Source of the DNA: Sediminibacterium sp. C3
GTDB lineage: Bacteria; Bacteroidota; Bacteroidia; Chitinophagales; Chitinophagaceae
Length of the DNA: 64,000 nucleotides
Direction of reading: 5' to 3'
Assembly: GCF_000508085.1 (NCBI RefSeq)
Contig: NZ_KI669560.1
Coordinates: 3,095,476 to 3,159,475, forward strand
Below, in pieces: positions 8,192 to 18,957 of the stretch. Position 1 is the first letter of the stretch, and each line of letters starts with the position of its first letter. Position numbers and translations under genes: made by a program. Under the pieces are notes generated by a model that searched no databases, was not told where the DNA came from, and was given only the letters and a program-made list of their open reading frames with translations.

Positions 8192-10432
8192 TTATAAATT
8201 ACTATTGATATTTTGTTGTGTTCTGTCTACACCCCAGCTAAGAAAAACGCCGAGGAAAAAACTACGGGAAGCCGGGGGATTAATTTCCGAACGAATCAAT
8301 AATCCATCCGCATCTCTTACCCTGCTACTGTAATTGTATCCAAAAATTTGTCTCTCATTAAATACATTGTTAATTCCCAATACCACAACTGCATTGGCTT
8401 TTCCAATTTTAGGCAACCAGTTTAAACTGAAATTATTGGTACTGTAGGCAATGGTTTTATCAGATAAAAACTCTTTGGCTGAACGATTGGGGTTATAATA
8501 AGGTCTGCCCGTACTCCAGTTATAGCTCCAGTTTACGCCAAACATATTTTTGACCCAGAATTTTTTTAGTACTACACTACCACTATGTGTTGCAGCAAAA
8601 CCAGGCTGAACAAATGCTGGATAATTATTATAATCTCTTTTAGTATCCAGATAAGAATAGCTGATCCAGTAATCAAAATTTTTAAACGTCTTGCGATCTC
8701 TCCAGAATAATTCAATTCCTTTAGCATACCCATAACCATTGTTGTTTACTACAACAGGAAATCCACTGGATGTTTTTAATAAACTCACATAGTCTTTATA
8801 AAAAGCCTGGGCCCTGAAAGTGTAACTCGAAGAAATATGCTGATAGGTTAAAATGTAATGATCAGCTCTTAAAAAGTCTACTGCAGACTGGTTAATCAAA
8901 TACCGTCTTTCCGGTGTCTGATAGAAAATTCCATAGTCAGCTGATAGTTGACTATTCTTTGAAAGCTTATAAGACAAGGCAGCTCTGGGGGCTATATTCA
9001 CTTTGTTAAGCAAACTACTGTGTTCTATCCGCAAGCCCGGACGAAAGGCCAGCTCATTGGTAATATATAAATCTGCTTCCGCAAAACCCGCTGTATACCT
9101 GTCTTTAACCAAAGAAGGGTACAAACCCAATACACTTTGGAATCGGGCACTGTCCTGGTTATTCCATAGTTCAGCTCCAAATCTAAGTGTATTAATAGAC
9201 CCGAATCTTTTTTCGGCTACCGCCCTCAACTGGAACATCCATTGGGTAGCATAATTGGTAAATGACGCCTGATCAATTACCGGAATCTGTGTTTTAGGAA
9301 CCGATTGATATTGCTGATTCTGAACCTGACTTACTATCTGATCTCTGTTATAACTAATACTACCTGCCAGATTCAGCTTCCAGCCATTTCCTAAAAACTG
9401 TCGGAAACTCAGATTAGTAAATAGGTTCTGATTGTTCAACTGAAACGCGTTCCACAATCCAAGACTATCCAGCGAAGGATTTCTTACCCCTAATGATCCT
9501 GAATTATAATAGGCATATATCTTGAACACTCCGTTTTTCTTGGTTTTAAATCGGTAATTGGCATCAGCTGTATGAAAATCGGGGACCTTGAAAAAGTCAG
9601 GAGCCTGTGGTACCAGCTTTTGGTACACGGTTAAATTCGTCCAATTGTAACTGAATCCATAACTAGATTTTTTATTGGCTGCTACCTGTTGTAATCCCAG
9701 AGAAGCAAACAATGGTGAAAGTCCCAGTTGCAATTCTGATTTTTCTGGTATATCAAGACTTTCCAAATTCAATACACTACTTAGTGCCTGACCATATAAG
9801 GCAGAATAGCCCCCACTACTAAATACGGTTCCATTGAATAAAAAAGGAGAGAATCTTCCTCTCTGTGCAATACCCGGTACGCTGCTATAAAAGAAATTAT
9901 TAACCACAGTTCCATCAATGATAATTTTTGCTTCTTCGGCGGAACCCCCACGAATAAACAATCCTTCTTGCTCACCTACTTTTTGCGCACCAGGTAATGT
10001 TTGAATAGTAGCCGAAATATCCGCATTGGCTCCTGCTGTGGTAGCAATGTCCAGGGCCTTTAATACTGTACCTTTTTTCTTATCACTGGCTTCATAGGAA
10101 CCAGCAGTTATAATAACTGCTTTCAGCTCGTTGATTTCTTCTTTTAAATAAAGTGCAATGGCCAATGTGTCAATTCCTAAATCCAATCCCTGCTCAAGGG
10201 TTTTATATCCAATATTGCTAACGACCAGTATAACTTTTCCCTTTTCAGTGGTCTTAAATGAAAAAGCACCAGTAGAGTCTGAAAGGGTTCCATCATAACT
10301 ATCCTTTATAATTATATTGGCACCCGCCAGAATACGCCCCTTCTGATCTTTAACTGTCCCCTTTACCAGAACCTGCCCTTTTAATAAACTGGCCAGCATT
10401 AGTCCAGCTATAAATATTAGAATTGCTTTCAT
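8192..10432 (-). CDS. TonB-dependent receptor with N-terminal carboxypeptidase-regulatory-like domain
   Basis: Outer-membrane beta-barrel receptor of about 746 residues. I chose the ATG at 10432 because it gives a canonical signal peptide (MKAILIFIAGLMLASLLKGQ); the frame opens 48 bases earlier without one. A carboxypeptidase-regulatory-like Ig domain follows (VKGTVKDQKGRILAGANI). Then comes a plug domain containing ALDIATTAGANADISATIQ, LPGAQKVGEQEGLFIRGG and IIIDG. The remainder is a strand-rich barrel ending in aromatic FFLGVFLSWG. No SusD partner is adjacent, so a polysaccharide-utilisation role is unlikely. The ligand is unknown. It heads the minus-strand series that runs down to the LolA-like gene. 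Confidence 0.9.
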   Translation of the reverse strand: MKAILIFIAGLMLASLLKGQVLVKGTVKDQKGRILAGANIIIKDSYDGTLSDSTGAFSFKTTEKGKVILVVSNIGYKTLEQGLDLGIDTLAIALYLKEEINELKAVIITAGSYEASDKKKGTVLKALDIATTAGANADISATIQTLPGAQKVGEQEGLFIRGGSAEEAKIIIDGTVVNNFFYSSVPGIAQRGRFSPFLFNGTVFSSGGYSALYGQALSSVLNLESLDIPEKSELQLGLSPLFASLGLQQVAANKKSSYGFSYNWTNLTVYQKLVPQAPDFFKVPDFHTADANYRFKTKKNGVFKIYAYYNSGSLGVRNPSLDSLGLWNAFQLNNQNLFTNLSFRQFLGNGWKLNLAGSISYNRDQIVSQVQNQQYQSVPKTQIPVIDQASFTNYATQWMFQLRAVAEKRFGSINTLRFGAELWNNQDSARFQSVLGLYPSLVKDRYTAGFAEADLYITNELAFRPGLRIEHSSLLNKVNIAPRAALSYKLSKNSQLSADYGIFYQTPERRYLINQSAVDFLRADHYILTYQHISSSYTFRAQAFYKDYVSLLKTSSGFPVVVNNNGYGYAKGIELFWRDRKTFKNFDYWISYSYLDTKRDYNNYPAFVQPGFAATHSGSVVLKKFWVKNMFGVNWSYNWSTGRPYYNPNRSAKEFLSDKTIAYSTNNFSLNWLPKIGKANAVVVLGINNVFNERQIFGYNYSSRVRDADGLLIRSEINPPASRSFFLGVFLSWGVDRTQQNINSNL

Positions 10433-10554
10433 TGTATCGATTTGCCGAACAAACATAAACTGGTTTATTTTATAAACCAAACTATTTTATAGAATTATAT
10501 TAATAATTGGTCATTTTTAATCATTTTTTAATCTGCAAGGAATATCAGGAACAT

Positions 10555-10586
10555 AAAAAAAGGCCGCCCGAGGGGCGACCTTTTCT
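10555..10586 (-). terminator. Rho-independent terminator of the atp operon
   Basis: The minus strand shows an 8-bp stem GGTCGCCC / GGGCGGCC (one T-G wobble) with a 3-base CTC loop, followed by seven Ts. It lies 15 bases after the atpA stop and before the TonB receptor promoter region. The ATP synthase transcript therefore ends at atpA. Confidence 0.9.
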
Positions 10587-10601
10587 AATAAATCAACTTT
10601 C

Positions 10602-12179
10602 TTATTTATACTGCTCAGCGATTCCTTTTGCCAAGTCAGTCATTTTCTTCAATCCGTCTTCAGGTAAGTTTCCTTTCTTGAATTCAGCCAGCACATCTGG
10701 TAATTTGTTCTCCATTTCCATCAAGAAATGAGCTTCAAATTCCTTCACTTTCTTAACGGCAACTTCACGAAGTAAACCTTGTGTACCCAGGTAAATAATA
10801 GCCACCTGTTTTTCCACAGTAAATGGAGTGTACTGTGCCTGCTTTAATACTTCCACGTTTCTTGCCCCCTTGTCAATTACAGACTTGGTTGCAGCATCCA
10901 GGTCACCACCAAACTTAGAGAAGGCTTCCAACTCACGGTAAAGCGCCTGATCCAGCTTAAGGGTACCTGCTACTTTTTTCATGGATTTGATCTGCGCATT
11001 ACCCCCCACACGGCTTACAGAAATACCTACGTTGATTGCCGGACGGATACCTGCGTTAAACAAGTTACCTTCCAAGAAAATCTGACCGTCGGTGATAGAG
11101 ATTACGTTAGTAGGAATATAGGCAGATACGTCACCTGCTTGTGTTTCAATGATTGGCAATGCAGTTAAAGAGCCACCACCTTTCACCAAATGCTTGATAG
11201 ATTCAGGAAGATCGTTCATATTCTTTGCAACGTCATCGTTGGCAATTACTTTCGCAGCTCTTTCCAACAAACGGCTATGCAAATAGAATACGTCACCAGG
11301 ATAAGCTTCACGTCCCGGAGGTCTTCTCAATAACAAAGAAACTTCACGATAAGCAACTGCCTGCTTAGACAAGTCATCGAATACAATCAATGCTGGTCTA
11401 CCGGTATCTCTGAAGAACTCACCAATTGCAGCGCCCGCAAATGGAGCATAGAACTGCAATGGAGCAGGATCAGAAGCAGAAGCAGATACGATCGTAGTAT
11501 ATGCCATTGCACCATTGTCTTCCAGGGTTTTCATAACACCGGCAACAGTAGAGGCTTTCTGACCAATCGCAACATATATACAATATACAGGCTTACCTGC
11601 ATCATAGAATTCTTTCTGGTTGATGATGGTGTCAATACAGATAGCTGTTTTACCAGTCTGACGGTCACCAATTACCAACTCACGCTGACCACGACCTACA
11701 GGAATCATCGCGTCAATGGCTTTGATACCAGTTTGTAGCGGTTCTTTTACCGGCTCACGATAAATAACCCCGGGTGCTTTACGCTCCAATGGCATTTCGT
11801 ATAAATCACCACTGATAGGACCTTTACCGTCAATGGGTTCACCTAAAGTATTAATAACACGACCAACTACCCCTTCACCTACTTTGATAGAAGCAATCTG
11901 ACCGGTTCTTTTTACTTTGGCACCTTCTTTAATGCTTCCGCTTTCACCCATCAATACCACACCCACATTGTCCTCTTCAAGGTTAAGTGCAATTGCTTTA
12001 ACACCATTCTCAAATACTACCAGCTCACCGCTTCGTACACCGTTAAGGCCGTACACGCGGGCAATACCATCACCCACCTGCAATACGGTTCCTACTTCTT
12101 CCAGCTCGGCAGAAGCATTGAAATTGCTGAGTTGCTGTCTCAGTATCGCTGATATTTCATCTGGTTTAATATCTACCAT
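10602..12179 (-). CDS. atpA: F1Fo ATP synthase subunit alpha
   Basis: Non-catalytic nucleotide-binding subunit of the F1 head (525 residues). The Walker A-like P-loop is GDRQTGKT (171-178). The order of the beta-barrel domain, nucleotide domain ([30 protein letters not shown] region) and helical C-terminal domain is standard. The conserved [10 protein letters not shown] segment contains the Arg that reaches the catalytic site of beta. It is the last gene of an atpB-E-F-H-A run and is followed by a strong terminator. In many Bacteroidota atpG (gamma) comes next; here it is absent from the locus, as are atpD and atpC. Confidence 0.98.
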   Translation of the reverse strand: MVDIKPDEISAILRQQLSNFNASAELEEVGTVLQVGDGIARVYGLNGVRSGELVVFENGVKAIALNLEEDNVGVVLMGESGSIKEGAKVKRTGQIASIKVGEGVVGRVINTLGEPIDGKGPISGDLYEMPLERKAPGVIYREPVKEPLQTGIKAIDAMIPVGRGQRELVIGDRQTGKTAICIDTIINQKEFYDAGKPVYCIYVAIGQKASTVAGVMKTLEDNGAMAYTTIVSASASDPAPLQFYAPFAGAAIGEFFRDTGRPALIVFDDLSKQAVAYREVSLLLRRPPGREAYPGDVFYLHSRLLERAAKVIANDDVAKNMNDLPESIKHLVKGGGSLTALPIIETQAGDVSAYIPTNVISITDGQIFLEGNLFNAGIRPAINVGISVSRVGGNAQIKSMKKVAGTLKLDQALYRELEAFSKFGGDLDAATKSVIDKGARNVEVLKQAQYTPFTVEKQVAIIYLGTQGLLREVAVKKVKEFEAHFLMEMENKLPDVLAEFKKGNLPEDGLKKMTDLAKGIAEQYK

Positions 12180-12215
12180 TTTGTATGATTTAAAAGTTGA
12201 TCTTAATGTTTAATG

Positions 12216-12779
12216 TTATCTAATATTAGAAACAAACTGATTGTCCATGAACTGTTTTCTAATAGCACGTAAATCACTGGCAATGCTGGCATCTACCTGC
12301 TTATTATCGAACTCCAGTACAAAACCGCCAATCAGTTTTTCATCTACCAATGCCTCCAGTTCAACGGTTGCAAAATTATTTGCTTTTTGAACACTGGCTT
12401 CAATGGATTTTTTCAATTCATCAGAAACAGGAGCAGCAGTAATCAGCTTTACCTGATGAATACCTTTTAACTTATTGTACTGTTGTATAAATGCATTGGC
12501 AATTTCGGGAAGATCGCTTTCACGTCCTTTCTTCACCAAAAGATTACTGAACAAAGTAGTTAATTCAGACACTTTACCATTAATAACTGCAGAAACAATT
12601 TTCTCTTTCTGATCAGCTTTAATGATAGGGCTTTTCAACATGTTCAGAAAATCCCGGCTGGTTTTACAAACAGCCTGTATAAATAGCATATCAGCACGAA
12701 CAGCGTCCAATTGATTTTTCTCTATGGAAAGATCAACCAGGCTTTTGGCATAACGGTCTGCTAATCTTGGGTTCGACAT
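12216..12779 (-). CDS. atpH: F1Fo ATP synthase subunit delta
   Basis: Peripheral-stalk subunit (187 residues) that links the b-subunit to the top of the alpha3-beta3 head. The N-terminal helical bundle begins NPRLADRYAKSLVDLS, the family start. The C-terminal domain contains the conserved DEKLIGGFVLEFDNKQVDASI segment, which matches the OSCP/delta signature. It begins 2 bases after the atpF stop and is followed 36 bases later by atpA, so it is co-transcribed with both. Confidence 0.95.
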   Translation of the reverse strand: MSNPRLADRYAKSLVDLSIEKNQLDAVRADMLFIQAVCKTSRDFLNMLKSPIIKADQKEKIVSAVINGKVSELTTLFSNLLVKKGRESDLPEIANAFIQQYNKLKGIHQVKLITAAPVSDELKKSIEASVQKANNFATVELEALVDEKLIGGFVLEFDNKQVDASIASDLRAIRKQFMDNQFVSNIR

Positions 12780-12781
12780 GC

Positions 12782-13276
12782 TTAGTTCAATTTAACGCCT
12801 TCAGCTAATTGTTTAATATAATTTTCCTGCTCACTCTTATTGCTCAACTCTCTGCTCAACACTTTCTCTGCTACTTCTATAACAAGTGATCCTACCTGAT
12901 TTTTTACATCGGTTAAAGCAGCATTCTTTTGTTGTGTAATGGCAGTTTGTGCTTCAGCAACAATGCGATCAAACTCAGCTTTCGCTTTTTCTTTCGCATC
13001 TGCAACCATTTTATCAGCTGTTTCCTTGGCTTCCTTAATCATCACGGCTCTTTCTTCACGGGCTTTGGCCATCATTACTTCATTCTCATTTTTCAAGGCA
13101 GCCATTTCAGCTTTAACCTTATCAGCAGAAGCAATTGCATCAGCAATACCTGTTTCTCTTTCTTTTAAAGTAGACAGGATGGGCTTCCACGCTAAGCTTT
13201 TTAACAAGAAGAATACAATCAGGAAAGCCAGTAAAGTCCATACCAACAATCCTAATCCGGGGTTTAACAATTCCAT
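12782..13276 (-). CDS. atpF: F1Fo ATP synthase subunit b
   Basis: Peripheral-stalk subunit (164 residues) with a single N-terminal membrane helix (LGLLVWTLLAFLIVFFLL), the KPILSTLKERETGI junction, and then a long Ala/Lys/Glu-rich coiled coil to about residue 125. The F-type b family has exactly this plan. It is separated from atpE by 86 bases that carry a stem-loop (13312-13350), and followed by atpH after 2 bases. Confidence 0.95.
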   Translation of the reverse strand: MELLNPGLGLLVWTLLAFLIVFFLLKSLAWKPILSTLKERETGIADAIASADKVKAEMAALKNENEVMMAKAREERAVMIKEAKETADKMVADAKEKAKAEFDRIVAEAQTAITQQKNAALTDVKNQVGSLVIEVAEKVLSRELSNKSEQENYIKQLAEGVKLN

Positions 13277-13311
13277 ATTATAGTTTTAAAACTTCAATAG
13301 TTAAGGTAAAG

Positions 13312-13350
13312 ATTACTGCATCGCTTGCCCTGTGCGCACGATGCAGTAAT
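13312..13350 (-). other. Intercistronic stem-loop between atpE and atpF
   Basis: A perfect 12-bp inverted repeat ATTACTGCATCG / CGATGCAGTAAT encloses a 15-base loop. It lies in the 86-base gap between the atpE stop and the atpF start, about 12 bases after atpE. The sequence after it on the minus strand is not T-rich, so it does not look like an intrinsic terminator. A 3' stabilising or processing structure that raises atpE (c-ring) mRNA relative to the downstream genes is a plausible role. Confidence 0.7.
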
Positions 13351-13362
13351 AAGTTGGTGCAA

Positions 13363-14726
<1,364 letters not shown>

Positions 14727-14766
14727 CTCTAAATTTGCGGCAAAGATAAGGGTAGATGGGGTATAT

Positions 14767-16584
14767 TTATTGCAAAACGGCTTTCTTTTTCCCAAACTGC
14801 ATTTCGTGCAATCTGGCATAAAATCCTCCCAACTTGAGTAGCTCGGCATGATTCCCTTTTTCCTTTAATTCTCCCTTGTCTAACACAATGATTTGGTTGG
14901 CTTTACGTATGGTACTCAAACGATGGGCAATCACGATGGAAGTTCGGCCGGCAATCAGGGTATCAATGGCTTTTTCTATGAGCAATTCACTTTCTGTATC
15001 AATGGAAGAAGTGGCTTCGTCCAGAATCAGTATGGCCGGATTGTATAATAGGGCCCTGATAAAGGAAATCAGCTGCCTTTGTCCCAGGCTTAAGGTACTC
15101 CCCCTTTCCATCACATTGTACTGGTATCCGCCTGGCAATTGCATAATAAAGTCGTGTACGCCAATCATTTTGGCGGCTTCTTCTACCTGTTGGATTGAAA
15201 TCGCCGGGTTTCTGAGGGTAATATTGTCCATTATGGTACCCGAAAACAGGAAAACGTCTTGCAGTACAACACCGATGCCGCTGCGCAGACAGTCCGTATC
15301 CCAGCGGTTGATATCCACCTCGTCTATTGAAATTTCACCTTCCTGAACCTGGTAAAGTCGGTTAAGCAGGCTGATAATGGAAGTTTTTCCGCTACCGGTA
15401 TGCCCCACCAGGGCTACGGTTTCCCCGGCTTTTACTTCAAAATTAATTCCATGCAATACGTTCTGCGTGCCCGTGTAGGAAAAACTTACCTCCTTAAAAC
15501 GAATATCCCCGCGAATCTTTGCGGGTCGGTAAGCATCTGCCGGTGGAGGAGGCAATTCATCGGTATTGTCCAACACTTTCAAAACCCTTTCAGCGGCAAT
15601 CATCCCCATTTGTAACACATTGAACTTATCGGCAATCACCCGAAGGGGTCGGAAAATCTGGTTCAGGTACAATATAAATGCTACCAGCATCCCCGCGTCG
15701 AGAGATCGATCAGCAATCCACCACACTAAAATACCCATACTCAATGCCAGTACCACTTCTACTACCGGAAAAAATACGCTATAGGCAAATATGGCGTGGA
15801 TATTGGCGTCCCGGTGCTTTTTGTTGATTTCCTGAAAAGCTTTGGCCTCTTTATCCTCGGCAGCAAAAGCCTGTACCACCTGCATGCCGGTAATATGTTC
15901 CTGCACAAAGGCATTCAATGCTGCCACCGCATTGCGCACCTGGATAAAACTTTTATTAACGCTTTCTTTAAAATAATAAGTGGCAATAATCATAATGGGA
16001 AAGGGCGTAAGACAAACAAGGGTTAGCTTCCAGTCCATATAGAACATAGTGCCCAGGGTAATAATAATGGTAAGCAAGTCGGCCACGATGGGTATTAAGC
16101 CATCTGAAAAAATTTCGTTGATGCTTTCAATATCATTGATGGTTCGGGTAGTTAAAGTGCCGATGGGGGTTTGATCAAACTGTCTCAGGTTTAAACCCAA
16201 GACCTTTTTATACACCGTTATCCTTAAATCCTTTACCACATGCTGTCCCATCCAGGCTGTGATATAGGAAAACAGAAAACGGATACTGGTTTCAATCAGA
16301 ATAAACCCAATCTGAAAAATAGTTACCGAAATAATAAAACGACTGACATCGCTTAAATCATGCCCAAACAAAACAAAGCGAACCCAGTCGGGTACCTGAT
16401 TCACCTTCCCCGTTGCTCCGTTTACCGTGAGCTGAATGAGATAGGGCCTAATGGGAGCTGCAATCGCCATGAAAATGGCCAGCAATAAACTGAGATAAAA
16501 ATATTTTTTATAGGGTTTAACGAAAAAAAAGATGCGTTGTAAAACACTAAAGTCAAATATTTTCTTTTTTTCAGCTGCACTCAT
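14767..16584 (-). CDS. ABC transporter ATP-binding protein/permease (MsbA/MDR-like exporter half-transporter)
   Basis: A full half-transporter of 605 residues if started at the ATG at 16584 (MSAAEKKK). That start is preferred to 16620 because the extra residues overlap the rsh promoter region. Six transmembrane helices occupy about residues 25-310 (exporter-type TMD with the QEHITGMQVVQAF coupling helix). The nucleotide-binding domain has Walker A GHTGSGKTS, signature LSLGQRQL, Walker B ILILDEATSSID, and the switch His in IVIAHRLST. Such proteins dimerise and flip lipids or export drugs; the substrate is not evident. It is divergent from rsh and stops 40 bases before atpB. Confidence 0.93.
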   Translation of the reverse strand: MSAAEKKKIFDFSVLQRIFFFVKPYKKYFYLSLLLAIFMAIAAPIRPYLIQLTVNGATGKVNQVPDWVRFVLFGHDLSDVSRFIISVTIFQIGFILIETSIRFLFSYITAWMGQHVVKDLRITVYKKVLGLNLRQFDQTPIGTLTTRTINDIESINEIFSDGLIPIVADLLTIIITLGTMFYMDWKLTLVCLTPFPIMIIATYYFKESVNKSFIQVRNAVAALNAFVQEHITGMQVVQAFAAEDKEAKAFQEINKKHRDANIHAIFAYSVFFPVVEVVLALSMGILVWWIADRSLDAGMLVAFILYLNQIFRPLRVIADKFNVLQMGMIAAERVLKVLDNTDELPPPPADAYRPAKIRGDIRFKEVSFSYTGTQNVLHGINFEVKAGETVALVGHTGSGKTSIISLLNRLYQVQEGEISIDEVDINRWDTDCLRSGIGVVLQDVFLFSGTIMDNITLRNPAISIQQVEEAAKMIGVHDFIMQLPGGYQYNVMERGSTLSLGQRQLISFIRALLYNPAILILDEATSSIDTESELLIEKAIDTLIAGRTSIVIAHRLSTIRKANQIIVLDKGELKEKGNHAELLKLGGFYARLHEMQFGKKKAVLQ

Positions 16585-16624
16585 GGAGCGCAAAGGTAAA
16601 CAGAAAATAAAATCAGGCATTTTG

Positions 16625-16632
16625 TATCTTTG
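16625..16632 (+). promoter_or_regulatory. Putative -7 promoter element for rsh
   Basis: TATCTTTG matches TAnnTTTG and ends 6 bases before the rsh ATG, so the transcript would be leaderless or nearly so. No convincing -33 TTTG is visible. Confidence 0.4.
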
Positions 16633-16638
16633 TAAGGT

Positions 16639-18900
16639 ATGGATGCAGTCCCAATTCAGCCTATAGAGCCCGCTTTAGCCAAGTATACCCTGAACGAAGA
16701 GCAGGAAAAAAAAGAAATCATTCGCCATTACCGTGCGTTACTGAAAGCGCTTAGACCCAAATTAAAAAAAGGGGATAAGGAATTATTACGAACTGCTTTT
16801 GAAATGGCAGCCAATGCCCACAAGACCATGCGCAGAAAAAGTGGGGAGCCTTATATACTGCATCCGATTGCGGTGGCCATGATTTGTGTGGAAGAAATTG
16901 GACTTGGGGTTAGAAGTAGCATCTGTGCACTTTTACACGACACAGTGGAAGACACAGATATTACCCTGGAAGATATTGAAATGGAATTTGGTACCGAGAT
17001 TGCCAAAATTGTGGACGGACTTACCAAGATCTCCGGTGTTATGGACACCAATACCAGTCAGCAGGCAGAGAACTTTAAAAAAATATTGCTGACCCTAACC
17101 GATGACCCAAGGGTAATCTTGATAAAGCTGTCTGACCGCCTGCACAATATGCGTACCCTGGATCATATGAAGCGGGAAAAACAACTGAAGATTGCTTCGG
17201 AAACCGTTTGGGTATACGCGCCTCTAGCCCACAGAATGGGTTTATACAATATAAAGACAGAGCTGGAAGACCTTTCCATGAAATACATGGAACTGGAAGC
17301 TTACCGGGATATTGCGAAGAAACTGGCAGAAACCAAGAGAGAGAGAACCCGTTATATCAATGAATTCATTCGTCCGATTCGGGAAAAACTAATTGCGGCC
17401 GATTTTGATTTTGAAATCTATGGAAGGCCCAAAAGCATTCACTCTATCTGGAATAAAATCAAGAAAAAAGCAGTTGCCTTTGAAGAAGTCTATGACTTGT
17501 TTGCCATCCGTGTTATATTGAACGCCCCTCCCGAAAAAGAGAAGGAACAGTGCTGGAAAGTATACTCTATGATTACCGACGAGTACAATCCCTCCCCTGA
17601 AAGATTAAGAGACTGGCTAAGCAACCCCAAGAGCAATGGATACGAAGCGTTGCACACCACCGTGATGGGGCCCCAGGGTAAATGGGTAGAAGTGCAGATC
17701 AGAACCAAACGGATGAATGAAATTGCTGAAAAGGGGCTTGCCGCACACTTTAAATACAAGGAAGGAAAAGAAGGAAACGATGAAGACCGTTTTGACAAAT
17801 GGTTCGGGCAAATCCGCGAAGTCTTAAGTGCACCAGATACAGATGGAGTAGACTTTCTGCAGGATTTTAAAACCTCTTTCTTAGCGGAAGAAATTTATGT
17901 TTATACCCCCAAAGGAGAAGTGAAAATGTTGCCTACGGGTAGTACGGCTCTTGACTTTGCATTCTCTATACACTCTGCCATTGGCACCAAATGTATTGGC
18001 GCAAAAGTGCACCACAAGCTGGTTCCGATTGGACATAAATTAAGAAGCGGTGACCAGATTGAAATCATCACCAGTAACAAGCAAAAACCATCCGAAGACT
18101 GGCTGAATATGGTGGTTACCGCCAAAGCTAAGAATAAAATAAAAGACAGTTTACGGGAAGAAAAAAGAAAGATTGCAGAAGACGGGAAATACGTTTTACA
18201 AAGAAGACTGGAATCGCTGGGAGCCGCTTACAGTCAGTACAATATTGAGGAACTGACCCAGTTTTATAAAGTAAATTCTGCACTGGACCTGCATTATAAG
18301 ATTGCCACCAAAGCCATCGACCTGAAAGATCTGAAAGATTTTCAGATCCTGGGAGACAAAATTGAAATTCCCAAACCTAAAATAGTGATTCCCGAAACGG
18401 TGGTAGATTCCAGCAAATCCGTTTCTAAAAAAGATTCTGAACTCATCATATTTGGTGAGAGCAGCGACAAAATCATGTACACCCTGGCCAAATGTTGCAG
18501 CCCAATTCCTGGAGACGACGTATTTGGCTTTGTTAGTACGGGTAAGGGCTTAATCATTCACCGAACCAACTGTCCCAACGCTACTCAATTGCTAGCAAAT
18601 TATGGGTACAGAGTGGTAAAAACCAAATGGGCTAAGAACAAGGAAATCTCCTTCCTGACTGGTTTAAAGATTGTTGGACTAGACGATGTGGGTGTTATTA
18701 ATAAAATCACCAATGTAATCAGTGGCGATTTGCGCATTAATATTTCCGGGCTTAGCATTGATTCCAAAGAAGGTTTATTTGAAGGCATCATTAAGGTATT
18801 TGTGCACGACAAAGAAGAATTGGAAGAACTGGTGAACCGCCTTAAATCTTTAAATGGTATTCAAACCGTTGATAGATTTGATACAGAGAAAGATGCCTAA
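16639..18900 (+). CDS. rsh: RelA/SpoT-family bifunctional (p)ppGpp synthetase/hydrolase
   Basis: Long-form RSH protein of 753 residues. The hydrolase HD domain is intact: His75 (ILHP), His100-Asp101 and Glu104-Asp105 (LLHDTVEDTD). The synthetase domain starts at YGRPKSIHSIW (261-271) and retains NGYEALHTTV (333-342) and EVQIRT (351-356), so both activities should be present. A TGS domain spans about 417-480, a zinc-finger-like region with AKCCSPIPGDD is near 615, and a C-terminal ACT domain is about 665-745. Bacteroidota usually carry one such bifunctional enzyme for the stringent response. It is divergent from the ABC exporter and 57 bases before purA. Linkage of ppGpp and purine synthesis genes fits their known cross-talk. 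Confidence 0.95.
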   Translation: MDAVPIQPIEPALAKYTLNEEQEKKEIIRHYRALLKALRPKLKKGDKELLRTAFEMAANAHKTMRRKSGEPYILHPIAVAMICVEEIGLGVRSSICALLHDTVEDTDITLEDIEMEFGTEIAKIVDGLTKISGVMDTNTSQQAENFKKILLTLTDDPRVILIKLSDRLHNMRTLDHMKREKQLKIASETVWVYAPLAHRMGLYNIKTELEDLSMKYMELEAYRDIAKKLAETKRERTRYINEFIRPIREKLIAADFDFEIYGRPKSIHSIWNKIKKKAVAFEEVYDLFAIRVILNAPPEKEKEQCWKVYSMITDEYNPSPERLRDWLSNPKSNGYEALHTTVMGPQGKWVEVQIRTKRMNEIAEKGLAAHFKYKEGKEGNDEDRFDKWFGQIREVLSAPDTDGVDFLQDFKTSFLAEEIYVYTPKGEVKMLPTGSTALDFAFSIHSAIGTKCIGAKVHHKLVPIGHKLRSGDQIEIITSNKQKPSEDWLNMVVTAKAKNKIKDSLREEKRKIAEDGKYVLQRRLESLGAAYSQYNIEELTQFYKVNSALDLHYKIATKAIDLKDLKDFQILGDKIEIPKPKIVIPETVVDSSKSVSKKDSELIIFGESSDKIMYTLAKCCSPIPGDDVFGFVSTGKGLIIHRTNCPNATQLLANYGYRVVKTKWAKNKEISFLTGLKIVGLDDVGVINKITNVISGDLRINISGLSIDSKEGLFEGIIKVFVHDKEELEELVNRLKSLNGIQTVDRFDTEKDA

Positions 18901-18931
18901 AGTTTTACTGTTTACTCTTCTTCTTATCCCT

Positions 18932-18939
18932 TATTTTTG
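18932..18939 (+). promoter_or_regulatory. Putative -7 promoter element for purA
   Basis: TATTTTTG matches TAnnTTTG, 18 bases before the purA ATG, inside the 57-base gap after rsh. It suggests purA has its own promoter in addition to any read-through. No clear -33 element is seen. Confidence 0.4.
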
Positions 18940-18957
18940 CCCCTTAGAAAATAAACT

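Noticed and set aside
8192..10432. SusC-type polysaccharide-utilisation locus
   Set aside because: No SusD-like gene, glycoside hydrolase or hybrid regulator adjoins either TonB receptor in the window.
13312..13350. Third copy of the NarL-type palindrome (contains ACTGCAT / ATGCAGT)
   Set aside because: The arms are separated by 15 bases rather than forming the compact 20-bp palindrome, and the position inside the atp operon suits an RNA structure.
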